Positions 34,436 through 42,169 of a stretch of DNA of 64,000 nucleotides are shown here, in pieces. A model generated the notes under the pieces. That model searched no databases. It was not told the origin of the DNA and saw nothing but the letters and a program-made list of their open reading frames with translations. The DNA lies in NCBI RefSeq assembly GCF_001995985.1, contig NZ_MUFC01000010.1, positions 1-64,000 on the forward strand, given 5' to 3'. Positions within the stretch are counted from its first letter, which is position 1, and every line of letters starts with the position of its first letter. The DNA is from Salinivibrio sharmensis (GTDB taxonomy: Bacteria > Pseudomonadota > Gammaproteobacteria > Enterobacterales > Vibrionaceae). A program made the translations under genes and the position numbers.

Positions 34436-35469
34436 TGTCATTGCAGATACACCACCCATATCAGCGACTCTTTCCCGCGTTGCTTGTTCTATTGCTTGCC
34501 GTGTCAGTGGCCTCCATTGCGGTGGGACAATGGCAGCTAGGTTGGCTAGTCAGTTTACAAAGTTTAACGCCTTGGCAAGACCAGCTTGAGCCTCATGTAT
34601 TGGCCATCGTCCAGCAAGTCAGGCTACCTCGTACACTGCTTTGCTTATTTGTGGGCGCTTTGCTCGCTGTTTGTGGTGCTTTAATGCAAGGGCTTTTTCG
34701 CAACCCGCTCGCGGATCCTGGGATTATAGGCGTCTCTGGTGGCGCGTCTCTGGGCGGCGCTCTGGGGTTATTATTGCTGTCATTTGGCAGTATAAATTTA
34801 GCCTTTCAGTTATCCGTACCATTATTCGCTTTTCTCGGTGCGCTGTTAGCGACGCTATTTGTCTACCGAATTGGCACCACAGTGATGGGCACGTCCGTTA
34901 CCGTCATGCTATTAGCCGGTATCGCTATCAGTGCGCTATCAGGCGCGGCGCTGGGGATGATCAATTATGTGGCCGACAACCAAACCCTACGCGATATCGC
35001 GCTGTGGTCTATGGGGTCGCTGACCGGCGCCAGTTGGGGGCAAATAGGTTTAACCGGCGTAGCGGCTGTTGTCCTCACTGTGCTTGCTTATTGTCGGGCT
35101 CATCAACTGAATGCTTTATTGCTCGGTGAAAACGAAGCCGCGTATTTAGGGATCGATATTCACCGCCTAAAACGTTTGCTGATCATTGCGACCGCTGCTG
35201 GGATGGGCGTATCCGTTAGTGCTGCCGGGTTGATAGGGTTTATTGGCTTAGTGGTACCACATATTGGTCGCCTGATCGCTGGCCCCGATCACCGTATGCT
35301 TATCCCTTTATCAGCAGTATTGGGGGCACTTCTACTCACGCTTGCGGATATTATTGCTCGAGTGATTGTTGCTCCGGCGGAATTGCCAGTCGGCATCATT
35401 ACCGCTTTGATGGGCGCCCCCTTTTTTATTTGGCTGCTTATTCAGCAACGACAAACAATGGTACACTAA
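34435..35469 (+). CDS. hutC: Haem ABC transporter permease HutC
   Basis: A 344-residue FecCD/BtuC-type permease with about ten helices. RLPRTLLCLFVGALLAVCGA, then LMQGLFRNPLADPGIIGVSG is the family signature, and GLIGFIGLVVPHIGRLIAGP is the cytoplasmic coupling region. It transports haem across the inner membrane. I use the ATG at 34435 (coupled to hutB); a GTG one codon earlier is also open. Overlaps hutD by one base. Confidence 0.92.
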   Translation: MSLQIHHPYQRLFPALLVLLLAVSVASIAVGQWQLGWLVSLQSLTPWQDQLEPHVLAIVQQVRLPRTLLCLFVGALLAVCGALMQGLFRNPLADPGIIGVSGGASLGGALGLLLLSFGSINLAFQLSVPLFAFLGALLATLFVYRIGTTVMGTSVTVMLLAGIAISALSGAALGMINYVADNQTLRDIALWSMGSLTGASWGQIGLTGVAAVVLTVLAYCRAHQLNALLLGENEAAYLGIDIHRLKRLLIIATAAGMGVSVSAAGLIGFIGLVVPHIGRLIAGPDHRMLIPLSAVLGALLLTLADIIARVIVAPAELPVGIITALMGAPFFIWLLIQQRQTMVH

Positions 35470-36245
35470 TGGCTCGTATTGCGCTTCATGTTCAACACCT
35501 TCATTACACCCTTGGCCAACGCCCACTGCTTCGCGACATCAATGTCGCTTTTCAAAGTGGGCAGTTACATGCCTTACTCGGCCCTAACGGAGCAGGAAAA
35601 AGCACCTTGCTCAAGCAACTGATGAGTGAGCAGCACCAACAAGGCGACGTATTGTTTTGGTCAGAGCCAAAAGCGACATGGCCTCGCGACGCATTCGCGA
35701 GACAGGTTGCTTTTTTGCCACAAACCAGTGGGTTAACCTTTGCCTTTACGGTTAGAGAAGTCGTCGAAATGGGCGGCACCCCATTGAAAGCAAATCGTAA
35801 GCAAATCCAAGCGTTAGCCGAAGCGCAGTTACACCAATGGCATGTATCTCATCTTGCACATCGTGCTTACCCCACACTGTCGGGTGGTGAAAAGCAGCGT
35901 GTGCATATGGCTCGTATTTCCATGCAATTGGCGGACACCGAACCGACTCGTGCAATGATGATGCTTGATGAGCCGACATCTGCCCTTGATATTAGTCACC
36001 AACACCAAACGCTCATGCAGTGCCGGGCACTGGTTGATCTAGGAATGACCGTAATCATCGTACTGCACGACCTTAACCTTGCCAGTCGCTATGCTGATTA
36101 CCTCTATTTTATGAAACAAGGTGAAATGGTTCTCTCAGGAACGCCTTGGCAATGCTTTACTCACCACCAGATGACTGATATTTATCAACACCCACTGACA
36201 GTAATGACACACCCGACGCATGCTTGCCCATTGATAGTGACGTAA
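35469..36245 (+). CDS. hutD: Haem ABC transporter ATPase HutD
   Basis: A 258-residue ATPase of the FecE/HmuV type. It shows Walker A GPNGAGKSTL near residue 38, signature LSGGEKQRVHMARI near 140, Walker B MMMLDEPTSALDISHQ, and VLHDLNLASRYAD with the H-loop. The ATG at 35469 shares its first base with the hutC stop; an in-frame ATG at 35430 lies inside hutC. A small reading frame of uncertain reality follows right after the stop. Confidence 0.93.
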   Translation: MARIALHVQHLHYTLGQRPLLRDINVAFQSGQLHALLGPNGAGKSTLLKQLMSEQHQQGDVLFWSEPKATWPRDAFARQVAFLPQTSGLTFAFTVREVVEMGGTPLKANRKQIQALAEAQLHQWHVSHLAHRAYPTLSGGEKQRVHMARISMQLADTEPTRAMMMLDEPTSALDISHQHQTLMQCRALVDLGMTVIIVLHDLNLASRYADYLYFMKQGEMVLSGTPWQCFTHHQMTDIYQHPLTVMTHPTHACPLIVT

Positions 36246-36406
36246 TGACAAATTTGTCGACTGTGAGGAAAATGAGATCACTCTTCAAGAGCCTAGCTGG
36301 GTCACAAAACCACCTGTTGATGATGGCTTGCTCATCAGACCAATTGCGACTGAGCAGCAACCTAAGTAAACTGAGACCGCAACCGATTAACTATGAGAAT
36401 GGATGA
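36245..36406 (+). other. Uncertain 53-codon reading frame after hutD
   Basis: ATG at 36245 shares a base with the hutD stop (TAATG) and opens a 53-codon frame (MTNLSTVRKMRSLFKSLAGS...). The neighbouring frame at 36241-36369 lacks a start but has protein-like composition (EITLQEPSWVTKPPVDDGLL, then IRPIATEQQPK). One missing or extra base near 36262 would join the coupled start to that tail. It could be a frameshifted small gene or chance. Confidence 0.3.
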
Positions 36407-36423
36407 AATCGGATTCGTTACCT

Positions 36424-36439
36424 TCGCAACCGTCTAATG
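36424..36439 (+). promoter_or_regulatory. Weak PurR-box-like site upstream of purR
   Basis: TCGCAACCGTCTAATG shares about nine positions with the PurR consensus ACGCAAACGTTTTCGT, mostly in the first two thirds. E. coli purR is autorepressed, which makes the location reasonable; the match itself is weak. Confidence 0.3.
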
Positions 36440-36458
36440 AGCCGGGATTGTGAAAGAC

Positions 36459-36486
36459 AACGCCGCTGCGTTACAGCGGCGTTTTT
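36459..36486 (+). terminator. Terminator hairpin in the purR leader / after hutBCD
   Basis: AACGCCGCTG and CAGCGGCGTT pair around CGTTA, followed by TTTTTC. It is 213 bases past hutD and only about 55 bases before the purR ATG, so it could end hutBCD read-through or act within the purR leader. Confidence 0.8.
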
Positions 36487-36538
36487 CTGTAAGGTCGCGA
36501 GTAACGATCCCAAGGCTTCACAATATAGAAGAATTAAG

Positions 36539-37543
36539 ATGGCAACGATTAAAGATGTCGCGCGTCTCGCGGGCGTTTCAACCACCACGGTTTCACACGT
36601 TATCAATAAGACACGTTTTGTCGCAGAGAAAACAACCGAAAAGGTGTGGCAAGCCGTTGAAGACCTTAATTATGCGCCAAGTGCGGTCGCGCGTAGTTTA
36701 AAGTGTAATACCACACGCACGCTTGGCATGTTGGTGACCAAATCAACCAACCCTTTTTTCGCTGAACTGGTTCACGGTGTAGAAGATTATTGCTATGAGC
36801 AAGGTTATACCCTGATCTTATGTAACACCGAGGGTAACCTAGAAAAACAGCGTGACTATTTACGCATGTTGTCAGAAAAACGCGTCGATGGCTTGATTGT
36901 GGTGTGTTCGGATCTCAATGAAGATCTCATGCTGCTGTTAGAAAAGAAACGCGATCTCCCGATGGTAGTAATGGACTGGGGGAGTCATCATATCAACACC
37001 GATCGCATCGAAGATAATGCTGAGTTGGGCGGCTATCTTGCTACCAAACACTTTATTGACAATGGCCATACCCAAATCGGCTGCATTTCCGGTCAAATGG
37101 ATAAAAATACCTGTAAACAACGACTAGCAGGGTTTTACCGAGCACTGGATGAAGCCAATCTAACCGCGAACCCCGACTGGATTGTGGAGGCTGATTTCGA
37201 GGCCGATCAGGCCAAAGTTGCTGCGCAACAATTCATTGATATGACCCAGCGTCCCACAGGCGTGTTTTGCTTCAACGATATTATGGCACTCGCGGCAATT
37301 AGTACCTTTAACCAAGCTGGATTAAAGGTACCTGAGGACATTTCTGTGATTGGATACGACAATATCGACCTCACCGAGTATTACTCACCACCACTGACGA
37401 CCGTCCACCAACCTAAGCGGCGACTCGGTAAAACTGCTGTTAAACTTTTGCTTGCACGCATTAACGATAATGATACGCAACAGCAAGTATTTGAAATGGA
37501 TCTCGAGCTCATTAGTCGGGAATCTGTAAGAACGATAACATAG
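36539..37543 (+). CDS. purR: Purine repressor PurR (LacI family)
   Basis: A 334-residue LacI-family repressor that follows E. coli PurR closely: [20 protein letters not shown] helix-turn-helix with the [13 protein letters not shown] hinge, then [18 protein letters not shown] and [16 protein letters not shown] with the MVVMDWGSH effector region. PurR binds hypoxanthine or guanine and represses purine synthesis genes. The start at 36539 aligns with E. coli; an in-frame ATG at 36437 would add 34 residues across a terminator and is unlikely. A weak PurR-like box lies 100 bases upstream. The next gene, tfoY, is also its neighbour in Vibrio cholerae. Confidence 0.95.
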   Translation: MATIKDVARLAGVSTTTVSHVINKTRFVAEKTTEKVWQAVEDLNYAPSAVARSLKCNTTRTLGMLVTKSTNPFFAELVHGVEDYCYEQGYTLILCNTEGNLEKQRDYLRMLSEKRVDGLIVVCSDLNEDLMLLLEKKRDLPMVVMDWGSHHINTDRIEDNAELGGYLATKHFIDNGHTQIGCISGQMDKNTCKQRLAGFYRALDEANLTANPDWIVEADFEADQAKVAAQQFIDMTQRPTGVFCFNDIMALAAISTFNQAGLKVPEDISVIGYDNIDLTEYYSPPLTTVHQPKRRLGKTAVKLLLARINDNDTQQQVFEMDLELISRESVRTIT

Positions 37544-37561
37544 TGTTTTATAAACACTTTT

Positions 37562-37596
37562 AAAGCCACCATGCCATTGGGTGTAGTGGCTTTTTT
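37562..37596 (+). terminator. Terminator after purR
   Basis: AAAGCCAC pairs with GTGGCTTT with inner pairing, followed by TTTT, 19 bases after the purR stop. Confidence 0.7.
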
Positions 37597-37660
37597 CACA
37601 CCCTTAAGCCAAAAAGAGCCTTTACTCTAACTTGTCAATTACAAACTTTTTGAACCAAAG

Positions 37661-37675
37661 TCACACTTTGTGTGA
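37661..37675. promoter_or_regulatory. Perfect 15-base palindrome upstream of the riboswitch
   Basis: TCACACTTTGTGTGA is an exact inverted repeat about 40-55 bases upstream of the riboswitch start, inside the likely tfoY promoter. Half-site order is opposite to the CRP consensus, so a different protein, or a hairpin, is expected. Confidence 0.4.
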
Positions 37676-37714
37676 TTGGTGAGGGAGACATCACTGTCTA
37701 ATTATTATATGCTT

Positions 37715-37830
37715 ATCACTGATTGAACAAGGCAAACCATGGCGAAAGCATGGGACGCAAAGCCACCGGCCTACGGACGCTGAAGCAATAACATCAGTAA
37801 GTCACGGTAGCGGGGTTGCCAGCATCATTG
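37715..37830 (+). ncRNA. GEMM-I cyclic di-GMP riboswitch upstream of tfoY
   Basis: The segment carries the GEMM-I aptamer core in order: AAGGCAAACCATGGCGAAAG, with the GNRA-type tetraloop GCGAAAGC of P2 (37742-37749), GGGACGCAAAGCCACCGGCC (P2/P3 junction), a variable P3 hairpin, and CACGGTAGCGGGGTTGCC. These match the conserved sites that contact the two guanines in the Vc2 aptamer, which sits before tfoY in Vibrio cholerae. It binds cyclic di-GMP and controls the gene downstream. The roughly 140 bases between aptamer and start codon hold the expression platform; I cannot tell whether it acts on termination or translation. Confidence 0.93.
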
Positions 37831-37968
37831 TTAAAAAGCTGAAGACGGCGTCAAAGCTTACGAGGTATCATTGTTGAGATTTTGATAACTCGCTGACAAT
37901 CCAGTCTGTTTGCCTTGTTACACTCCGTATTATTTTTTAGGCATTTGCATTCATCGAGATTGTTATTA

Positions 37969-38562
37969 ATGGATAAACCAGCTTTAAAAGACGCGATGCG
38001 TTTATTTGCCGAATTTGGCAATATCAAATCCCGATCCATGTTCGGCGGATTTGGCTTATTTTGCGAAGACACCATGTTCGCCCTTGTCGTCAACAACACT
38101 CTTCACCTACGCGCAGGCAAAGAAAACGAAGCGTTACTAAAGCAGCAAGGCTTAGCCCCTTATGTGTATAAAAAACGTGGATTTCCGGTGGTCACCAAAT
38201 ACTTTGCCATTCCTGATGGTTGGTGGGACGATCACCAAAAGCTCATCAATGAAGCTAAAAATGCACTCGATGTTGCCATTCGCGATCGTTCGCTAAAGAC
38301 CGAAACCAGTCCGTCGCGATTAAAAGACCTGCCAAACCTTCGACTAGCCACCGAAAGAATGCTGAAAAAGGCAGGGATTGACACTCCCGAAACGCTGCAA
38401 AAACATGGCGCAGTCAACGCATACAAAGCGTTGGTATCTGCGCATGATACAGACCTAAGCTTGGAGCTCTTATGGTCACTCGAGGGTGCTATCACAGGCA
38501 AACACTGGTCAGTTGTCCCTCCCCAACGCCGCCAAGAGTTATTACAACATCTAGAGAAATAA
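37969..38562 (+). CDS. tfoY: TfoY, TfoX/Sxy-family regulator
   Basis: A 197-residue regulator with the TfoX N-terminal domain (about 1-100: [40 protein letters not shown]) and C-terminal domain (about 110-197: [40 protein letters not shown]). Position after purR and behind a cyclic di-GMP riboswitch fits TfoY of Vibrio cholerae rather than chitin-regulated TfoX. In Vibrio cholerae TfoY promotes type VI secretion and motility at low cyclic di-GMP. The start at 37969 aligns with the family; an in-frame ATG at 37915 would fall in the leader. A terminator follows. Confidence 0.9.
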   Translation: MDKPALKDAMRLFAEFGNIKSRSMFGGFGLFCEDTMFALVVNNTLHLRAGKENEALLKQQGLAPYVYKKRGFPVVTKYFAIPDGWWDDHQKLINEAKNALDVAIRDRSLKTETSPSRLKDLPNLRLATERMLKKAGIDTPETLQKHGAVNAYKALVSAHDTDLSLELLWSLEGAITGKHWSVVPPQRRQELLQHLEK

Positions 38563-38623
38563 CACCTCACAATAACACTCTCTACTCTGACTCTACTTTT
38601 TCTGTGAGCAATGTTCGCGTCCA

Positions 38624-38653
38624 ACACCGCCTTTAAGGCGGTGTCGCTTTTTC
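38624..38653 (+). terminator. Terminator after tfoY
   Basis: ACACCGCC and GGCGGTGT pair around TTTAA, followed by CGCTTTTTC. It lies 62 bases after the tfoY stop. Confidence 0.85.
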
Positions 38654-38853
38654 TGAACGCACTAAACGCTCAATAAATCATCATTCAAACTAATTTCAGA
38701 CAGAAAACGAAAGTTTCTTGCGATCGGTCGGGTCTGGTTAAAGGTACGATTAAGGACACAGTTCCTCAATGTAACCGACAAATCAGCCAGTTAATTCAGC
38801 TACAGTACCTAAAGTAATAACTGGAACCCATTTACTATCGGACGAGACACAGT

Positions 38854-40989
38854 ATGCCAGTAAAAAAGATATTGCTTGGTTTAGTGGTGGTGGCGCTTGT
38901 AACACTTTGGTTCAGTTTAGATCTCAGCCAGTGGCTCACGCTTGAAAACGCCAAAGCACAACAAGTGGCATTGAATGATTACATTATCGAAAACGCGACC
39001 ACCGCAAGCCTGGTGTTTTTTGTCGGCTATGTAGTGATGACCGCCCTGTCCTTACCGGGTGCGGCAGTGGCGAGTTTATTGGGCGCAGCACTCTTTGGCT
39101 TTTGGTGGGCATTGGTGTTGGTCTCCTTTGCTAGCTCGATTGGCGCCACCCTCGCATTCTTGGTGAGTCGCTTTATGTTGCGCGACTGGGTCCAAGCCAA
39201 ATTTGGTAATAAGCTAGACACCATTAATCGCGGCATAGAGAAAGACGGTAGCTTGTATCTGTTAACCCTCCGCCTGATCCCGATTTTCCCGTTTTTTCTG
39301 ATTAACTTGGTGATGGGGCTAACCTCGTTCAAAACCCGCACCTTCTATTGGGTCAGTCAGCTCGGTATGTTGCCGGGTACCGCAGTCTACGTGAATGCAG
39401 GGACCCAACTGGCCCAAATCGACGCACTTGGCGACGTGGTGTCACCCTCGGTGCTTGGCTCACTCGCCTTACTGGGTGTCTTCCCACTGCTGGCAAAGTG
39501 GGTTTTGGCGTGGATCACGCGTCGTAAACGCTATCAAGGTTGGAACAAGCCCCATCAGTTTGACCGCAATATGGTGGTGATTGGTGCCGGTGCAGGCGGC
39601 TTGGTATCAAGTTATATCGCGGCGGTAGTGAAAGCGAAGGTTACGCTGGTCGAAAAAGGTTCGATGGGAGGAGACTGCCTAAACACAGGGTGTGTTCCCT
39701 CAAAAGCGCTGATCCGTGCGGCGAAAACCATGCGAGAAATTGGCAAGGCTAAGACGTTTGGCATTCATACCCAAGCGCCAGCGGTTGATTTTCCGACGGT
39801 CATGGCGCGGGTTAAGCAAGTCATTACCCAAATTGAGCCTCACGATTCGGTCGAGCGTTACACCAAACTCGGCGTGGAGTGTGTGCAAGGCGAAGCGCAA
39901 ATCGTTTCGCCATGGGAAGTCGAGGTGAATGGCGAACGCCTCACTACCCGCAACATCGTGATTGCGACCGGCGCACGCCCTATGTTGCCCCCGATTCCTG
40001 GTTTGGCTGAGGTCACGCATTACACCTCGGATACGATTTGGTCTTTGTCTGAACTGCCACCACGATTATTGGTTTTAGGCGGGGGGCCTATTGGCGCAGA
40101 GTTAGCGCAAAGTTTTGCGTGTTTAGGCAGCCAAGTCATCCTGGCAGAAATGGCCGACCAACTTCTCAGCCGTGAAGATAAAGATGCCGCCCAGTTGGTT
40201 GAGCAGTCGTTAGAGCGTGACGGCGTGACGGTTTTAACACAGCACAAGGTCAAAGCATTTGAGCACAGTGATAATGAGCAAATCGCCTTACTCGACGGCC
40301 CTGACGGTGAGAAAACCGTCACATTTGATGCGGTGCTGGTCGCGTTAGGACGCAGCGCCAATACCAAAGGTTTTGGTCTCGAAAAGCTCGATATTCCAGT
40401 GACCGAGCGTGGCACAATTCAAGTCAACGAGTATCTGCAAACCGCCTACCCGAATATCTATGCGGTAGGTGATGTAGCGGGTCCGTTTCAGCTCACCCAC
40501 GCCAGTGCTCATCAAGCATGGTATGCCGCGGTGAATGCACTATTCGGGCAATTTAAACGCTTTCGTGCCGATTATTCTGTGATGCCTGCAGCTACCTATA
40601 CCTCTCCGGAAGTAGCCAGAGTGGGCATCAATGAGAAGGAAGCCAAGGCTCAACAACAAGACGTCGAAGTCACCTACTACGGCATTGATGATCTGGATCG
40701 CGCGATTGCTGATGGTAATGATCACGGCTTTATTAAGGTGCTGACACCGAAAGGAAAAGATACCATTCTAGGAGTAACTATTGTTGGCGAACATGCGGGC
40801 GACTTACTCGCAGAATTCACCCTCGCAATGCGGCATGGATTAGGACTAAATAAAATCTTAGGCACCGTCCATCCGTACCCCACCATGAGTGAAGCGGTGA
40901 AGTATACCGCCGGGATGTGGAAACAAGCCCATGCGCCCGAGAAGCTGCTTCGATGGGTCGAAAAATATCATCTTTGGATGCGTCACTAA
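38854..40989 (+). CDS. VTT-domain membrane protein fused to a dihydrolipoamide/mercuric-reductase-like flavoprotein
   Basis: A 711-residue fusion. Residues 1-225 are a VTT/TVP38 (DedA-superfamily) membrane unit with helices and the SRFMLRDWVQAKFG and LRLIPIFPFFLINLVMGLTS signatures. From about 240 there is a complete pyridine-nucleotide disulfide oxidoreductase: FAD motif VIGAGAGGL, redox pair C-LNTG-C near 275-280 (GGDCLNTGCVPSKAL), NAD motif GGGPIGAE near 409, ATYTSPEVARVG near 581, and the dimer-domain HPYPTMSEA active-site base near 673. The two cysteines suggest an active disulfide reductase working at the membrane. Substrate unknown. It leads the ynjBCD-F operon (18 bases to ynjB), and the same pairing is seen elsewhere in Gammaproteobacteria. 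Confidence 0.85.
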   Translation: MPVKKILLGLVVVALVTLWFSLDLSQWLTLENAKAQQVALNDYIIENATTASLVFFVGYVVMTALSLPGAAVASLLGAALFGFWWALVLVSFASSIGATLAFLVSRFMLRDWVQAKFGNKLDTINRGIEKDGSLYLLTLRLIPIFPFFLINLVMGLTSFKTRTFYWVSQLGMLPGTAVYVNAGTQLAQIDALGDVVSPSVLGSLALLGVFPLLAKWVLAWITRRKRYQGWNKPHQFDRNMVVIGAGAGGLVSSYIAAVVKAKVTLVEKGSMGGDCLNTGCVPSKALIRAAKTMREIGKAKTFGIHTQAPAVDFPTVMARVKQVITQIEPHDSVERYTKLGVECVQGEAQIVSPWEVEVNGERLTTRNIVIATGARPMLPPIPGLAEVTHYTSDTIWSLSELPPRLLVLGGGPIGAELAQSFACLGSQVILAEMADQLLSREDKDAAQLVEQSLERDGVTVLTQHKVKAFEHSDNEQIALLDGPDGEKTVTFDAVLVALGRSANTKGFGLEKLDIPVTERGTIQVNEYLQTAYPNIYAVGDVAGPFQLTHASAHQAWYAAVNALFGQFKRFRADYSVMPAATYTSPEVARVGINEKEAKAQQQDVEVTYYGIDDLDRAIADGNDHGFIKVLTPKGKDTILGVTIVGEHAGDLLAEFTLAMRHGLGLNKILGTVHPYPTMSEAVKYTAGMWKQAHAPEKLLRWVEKYHLWMRH

Positions 40990-41007
40990 TTGAAAAGGAA
41001 AACGACA

Positions 41008-42156
41008 ATGAAACATTGGATAGCGGCCATCACATTGGCGATCGCAAGTTCCGCCAGTTTTACTGCCTCTGCGAACACGGAAAACGACAGTTGGGAAAGT
41101 ATTCAGCAACAAGCCAGAGGCCAAACCGTGTATTTTAATGCATGGGGGGGAAGCCAAGAGATCAATGCTTACCTTCGCTGGGCAAGTCGAGAGCTGCAAC
41201 GTGAACATGGGGTGACATTAGAGCATGTAAAAGTGGCGGATATCGCTGAAACCGTGAATCGCCTGCTTGCTGAAAAAACAGCCGGTAAGGATAGCGGCGG
41301 CAGTGTCGACATGGTTTGGATTAACGGCGAGAACTTCAAATCAATGAAGGAAAATGATTTGCTGTACGGTCCTTTTGTTAGCACACTTCCCAATTGGCAA
41401 ATTGCCGATAAAAGCTTACCGGTTGAAGAAGACTTTACGGAACCAACAGACGGCCTCGAAGCGCCTTGGGGGGTTGGACAGCTGGTCTTTATCCATGATC
41501 AGAAAACCTTGGCCAATCCACCTCGATCGTTTGCTGAGCTGCTCAATCTCGCACACGCAAATCCAGGCAGAGTAAGTTATCCAAAACCACCACAGTTTCA
41601 TGGAACCAGTTTTTTAAAAGCCGCGTTGCTTGAGCTAACAAATTCGCCTGAAGCCCTGTACCTACCCGTTGAAGACGTTGACTTTGACGCCGTGACCGCA
41701 CCTCTTTGGCAATACCTAGACAAGCTTCATTCCGTGGCTTGGCGTGAAGGTACGCAGTTTCCCTCTAGCAGCGCTGAAACCCTACAACTGCTAGATGATG
41801 GCGAGCTTCTCGTTGCGATAGCATTTAACCCCAATGCGGCAAAAGCAGCGGTAGCCTCTGGAAAACTCGCCTCGTCAGCGCGTGCGTTTGCCTTTGACCA
41901 AGGCGCGCTATCTAACATTCACTTTATGGCGATTCCATACAACGCCAACGCTAAAGCCGGCGCTATGGTCGCTATCAATTTCTTGATGAGTGAAAAGGCA
42001 CAACTGCGCAAAGCCGACACCCAAGTATGGGGCGATCCACCGGTTGTTAAATTATCCGACACCGCCGAGGTCAGTCGCTTTAACACTCAGCCCGAGCCAC
42101 ATCCAAGCTGGCAAACCGCGCTTGAGACTGCTTGGCTGAAACGCTACGGCCAATAG
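41008..42156 (+). CDS. ynjB: YnjB, periplasmic binding protein of the Ynj ABC transporter
   Basis: A 382-residue binding protein with a signal peptide (1-22, ending SFTASA) and the YnjB-type mature start (GQTVYFNAWGGSQEINAYLR, VADIAETVNRLLAEK). The family belongs to the thiamine/iron/polyamine-type binders. WGDPPVVKLSD near the end is also typical. The ATG at 41008 has AAAAGGAAAACGACA before it; a TTG six codons earlier is open. It follows the fusion flavoprotein by 18 bases, and ynjC begins 13 bases after it. The E. coli ligand is unknown. Confidence 0.87.
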   Translation: MKHWIAAITLAIASSASFTASANTENDSWESIQQQARGQTVYFNAWGGSQEINAYLRWASRELQREHGVTLEHVKVADIAETVNRLLAEKTAGKDSGGSVDMVWINGENFKSMKENDLLYGPFVSTLPNWQIADKSLPVEEDFTEPTDGLEAPWGVGQLVFIHDQKTLANPPRSFAELLNLAHANPGRVSYPKPPQFHGTSFLKAALLELTNSPEALYLPVEDVDFDAVTAPLWQYLDKLHSVAWREGTQFPSSSAETLQLLDDGELLVAIAFNPNAAKAAVASGKLASSARAFAFDQGALSNIHFMAIPYNANAKAGAMVAINFLMSEKAQLRKADTQVWGDPPVVKLSDTAEVSRFNTQPEPHPSWQTALETAWLKRYGQ

Positions 42157-42169
42157 AAAAGAGGCTAAT

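Noticed and set aside
36437-36538. Upstream extension of purR
   Set aside because: It would run through a terminator hairpin; the MATIKDVA start matches PurR.
37661-37675. CRP site reading of TCACACTTTGTGTGA
   Set aside because: CRP needs TGTGA-N6-TCACA; here the half-sites are in the reverse order.
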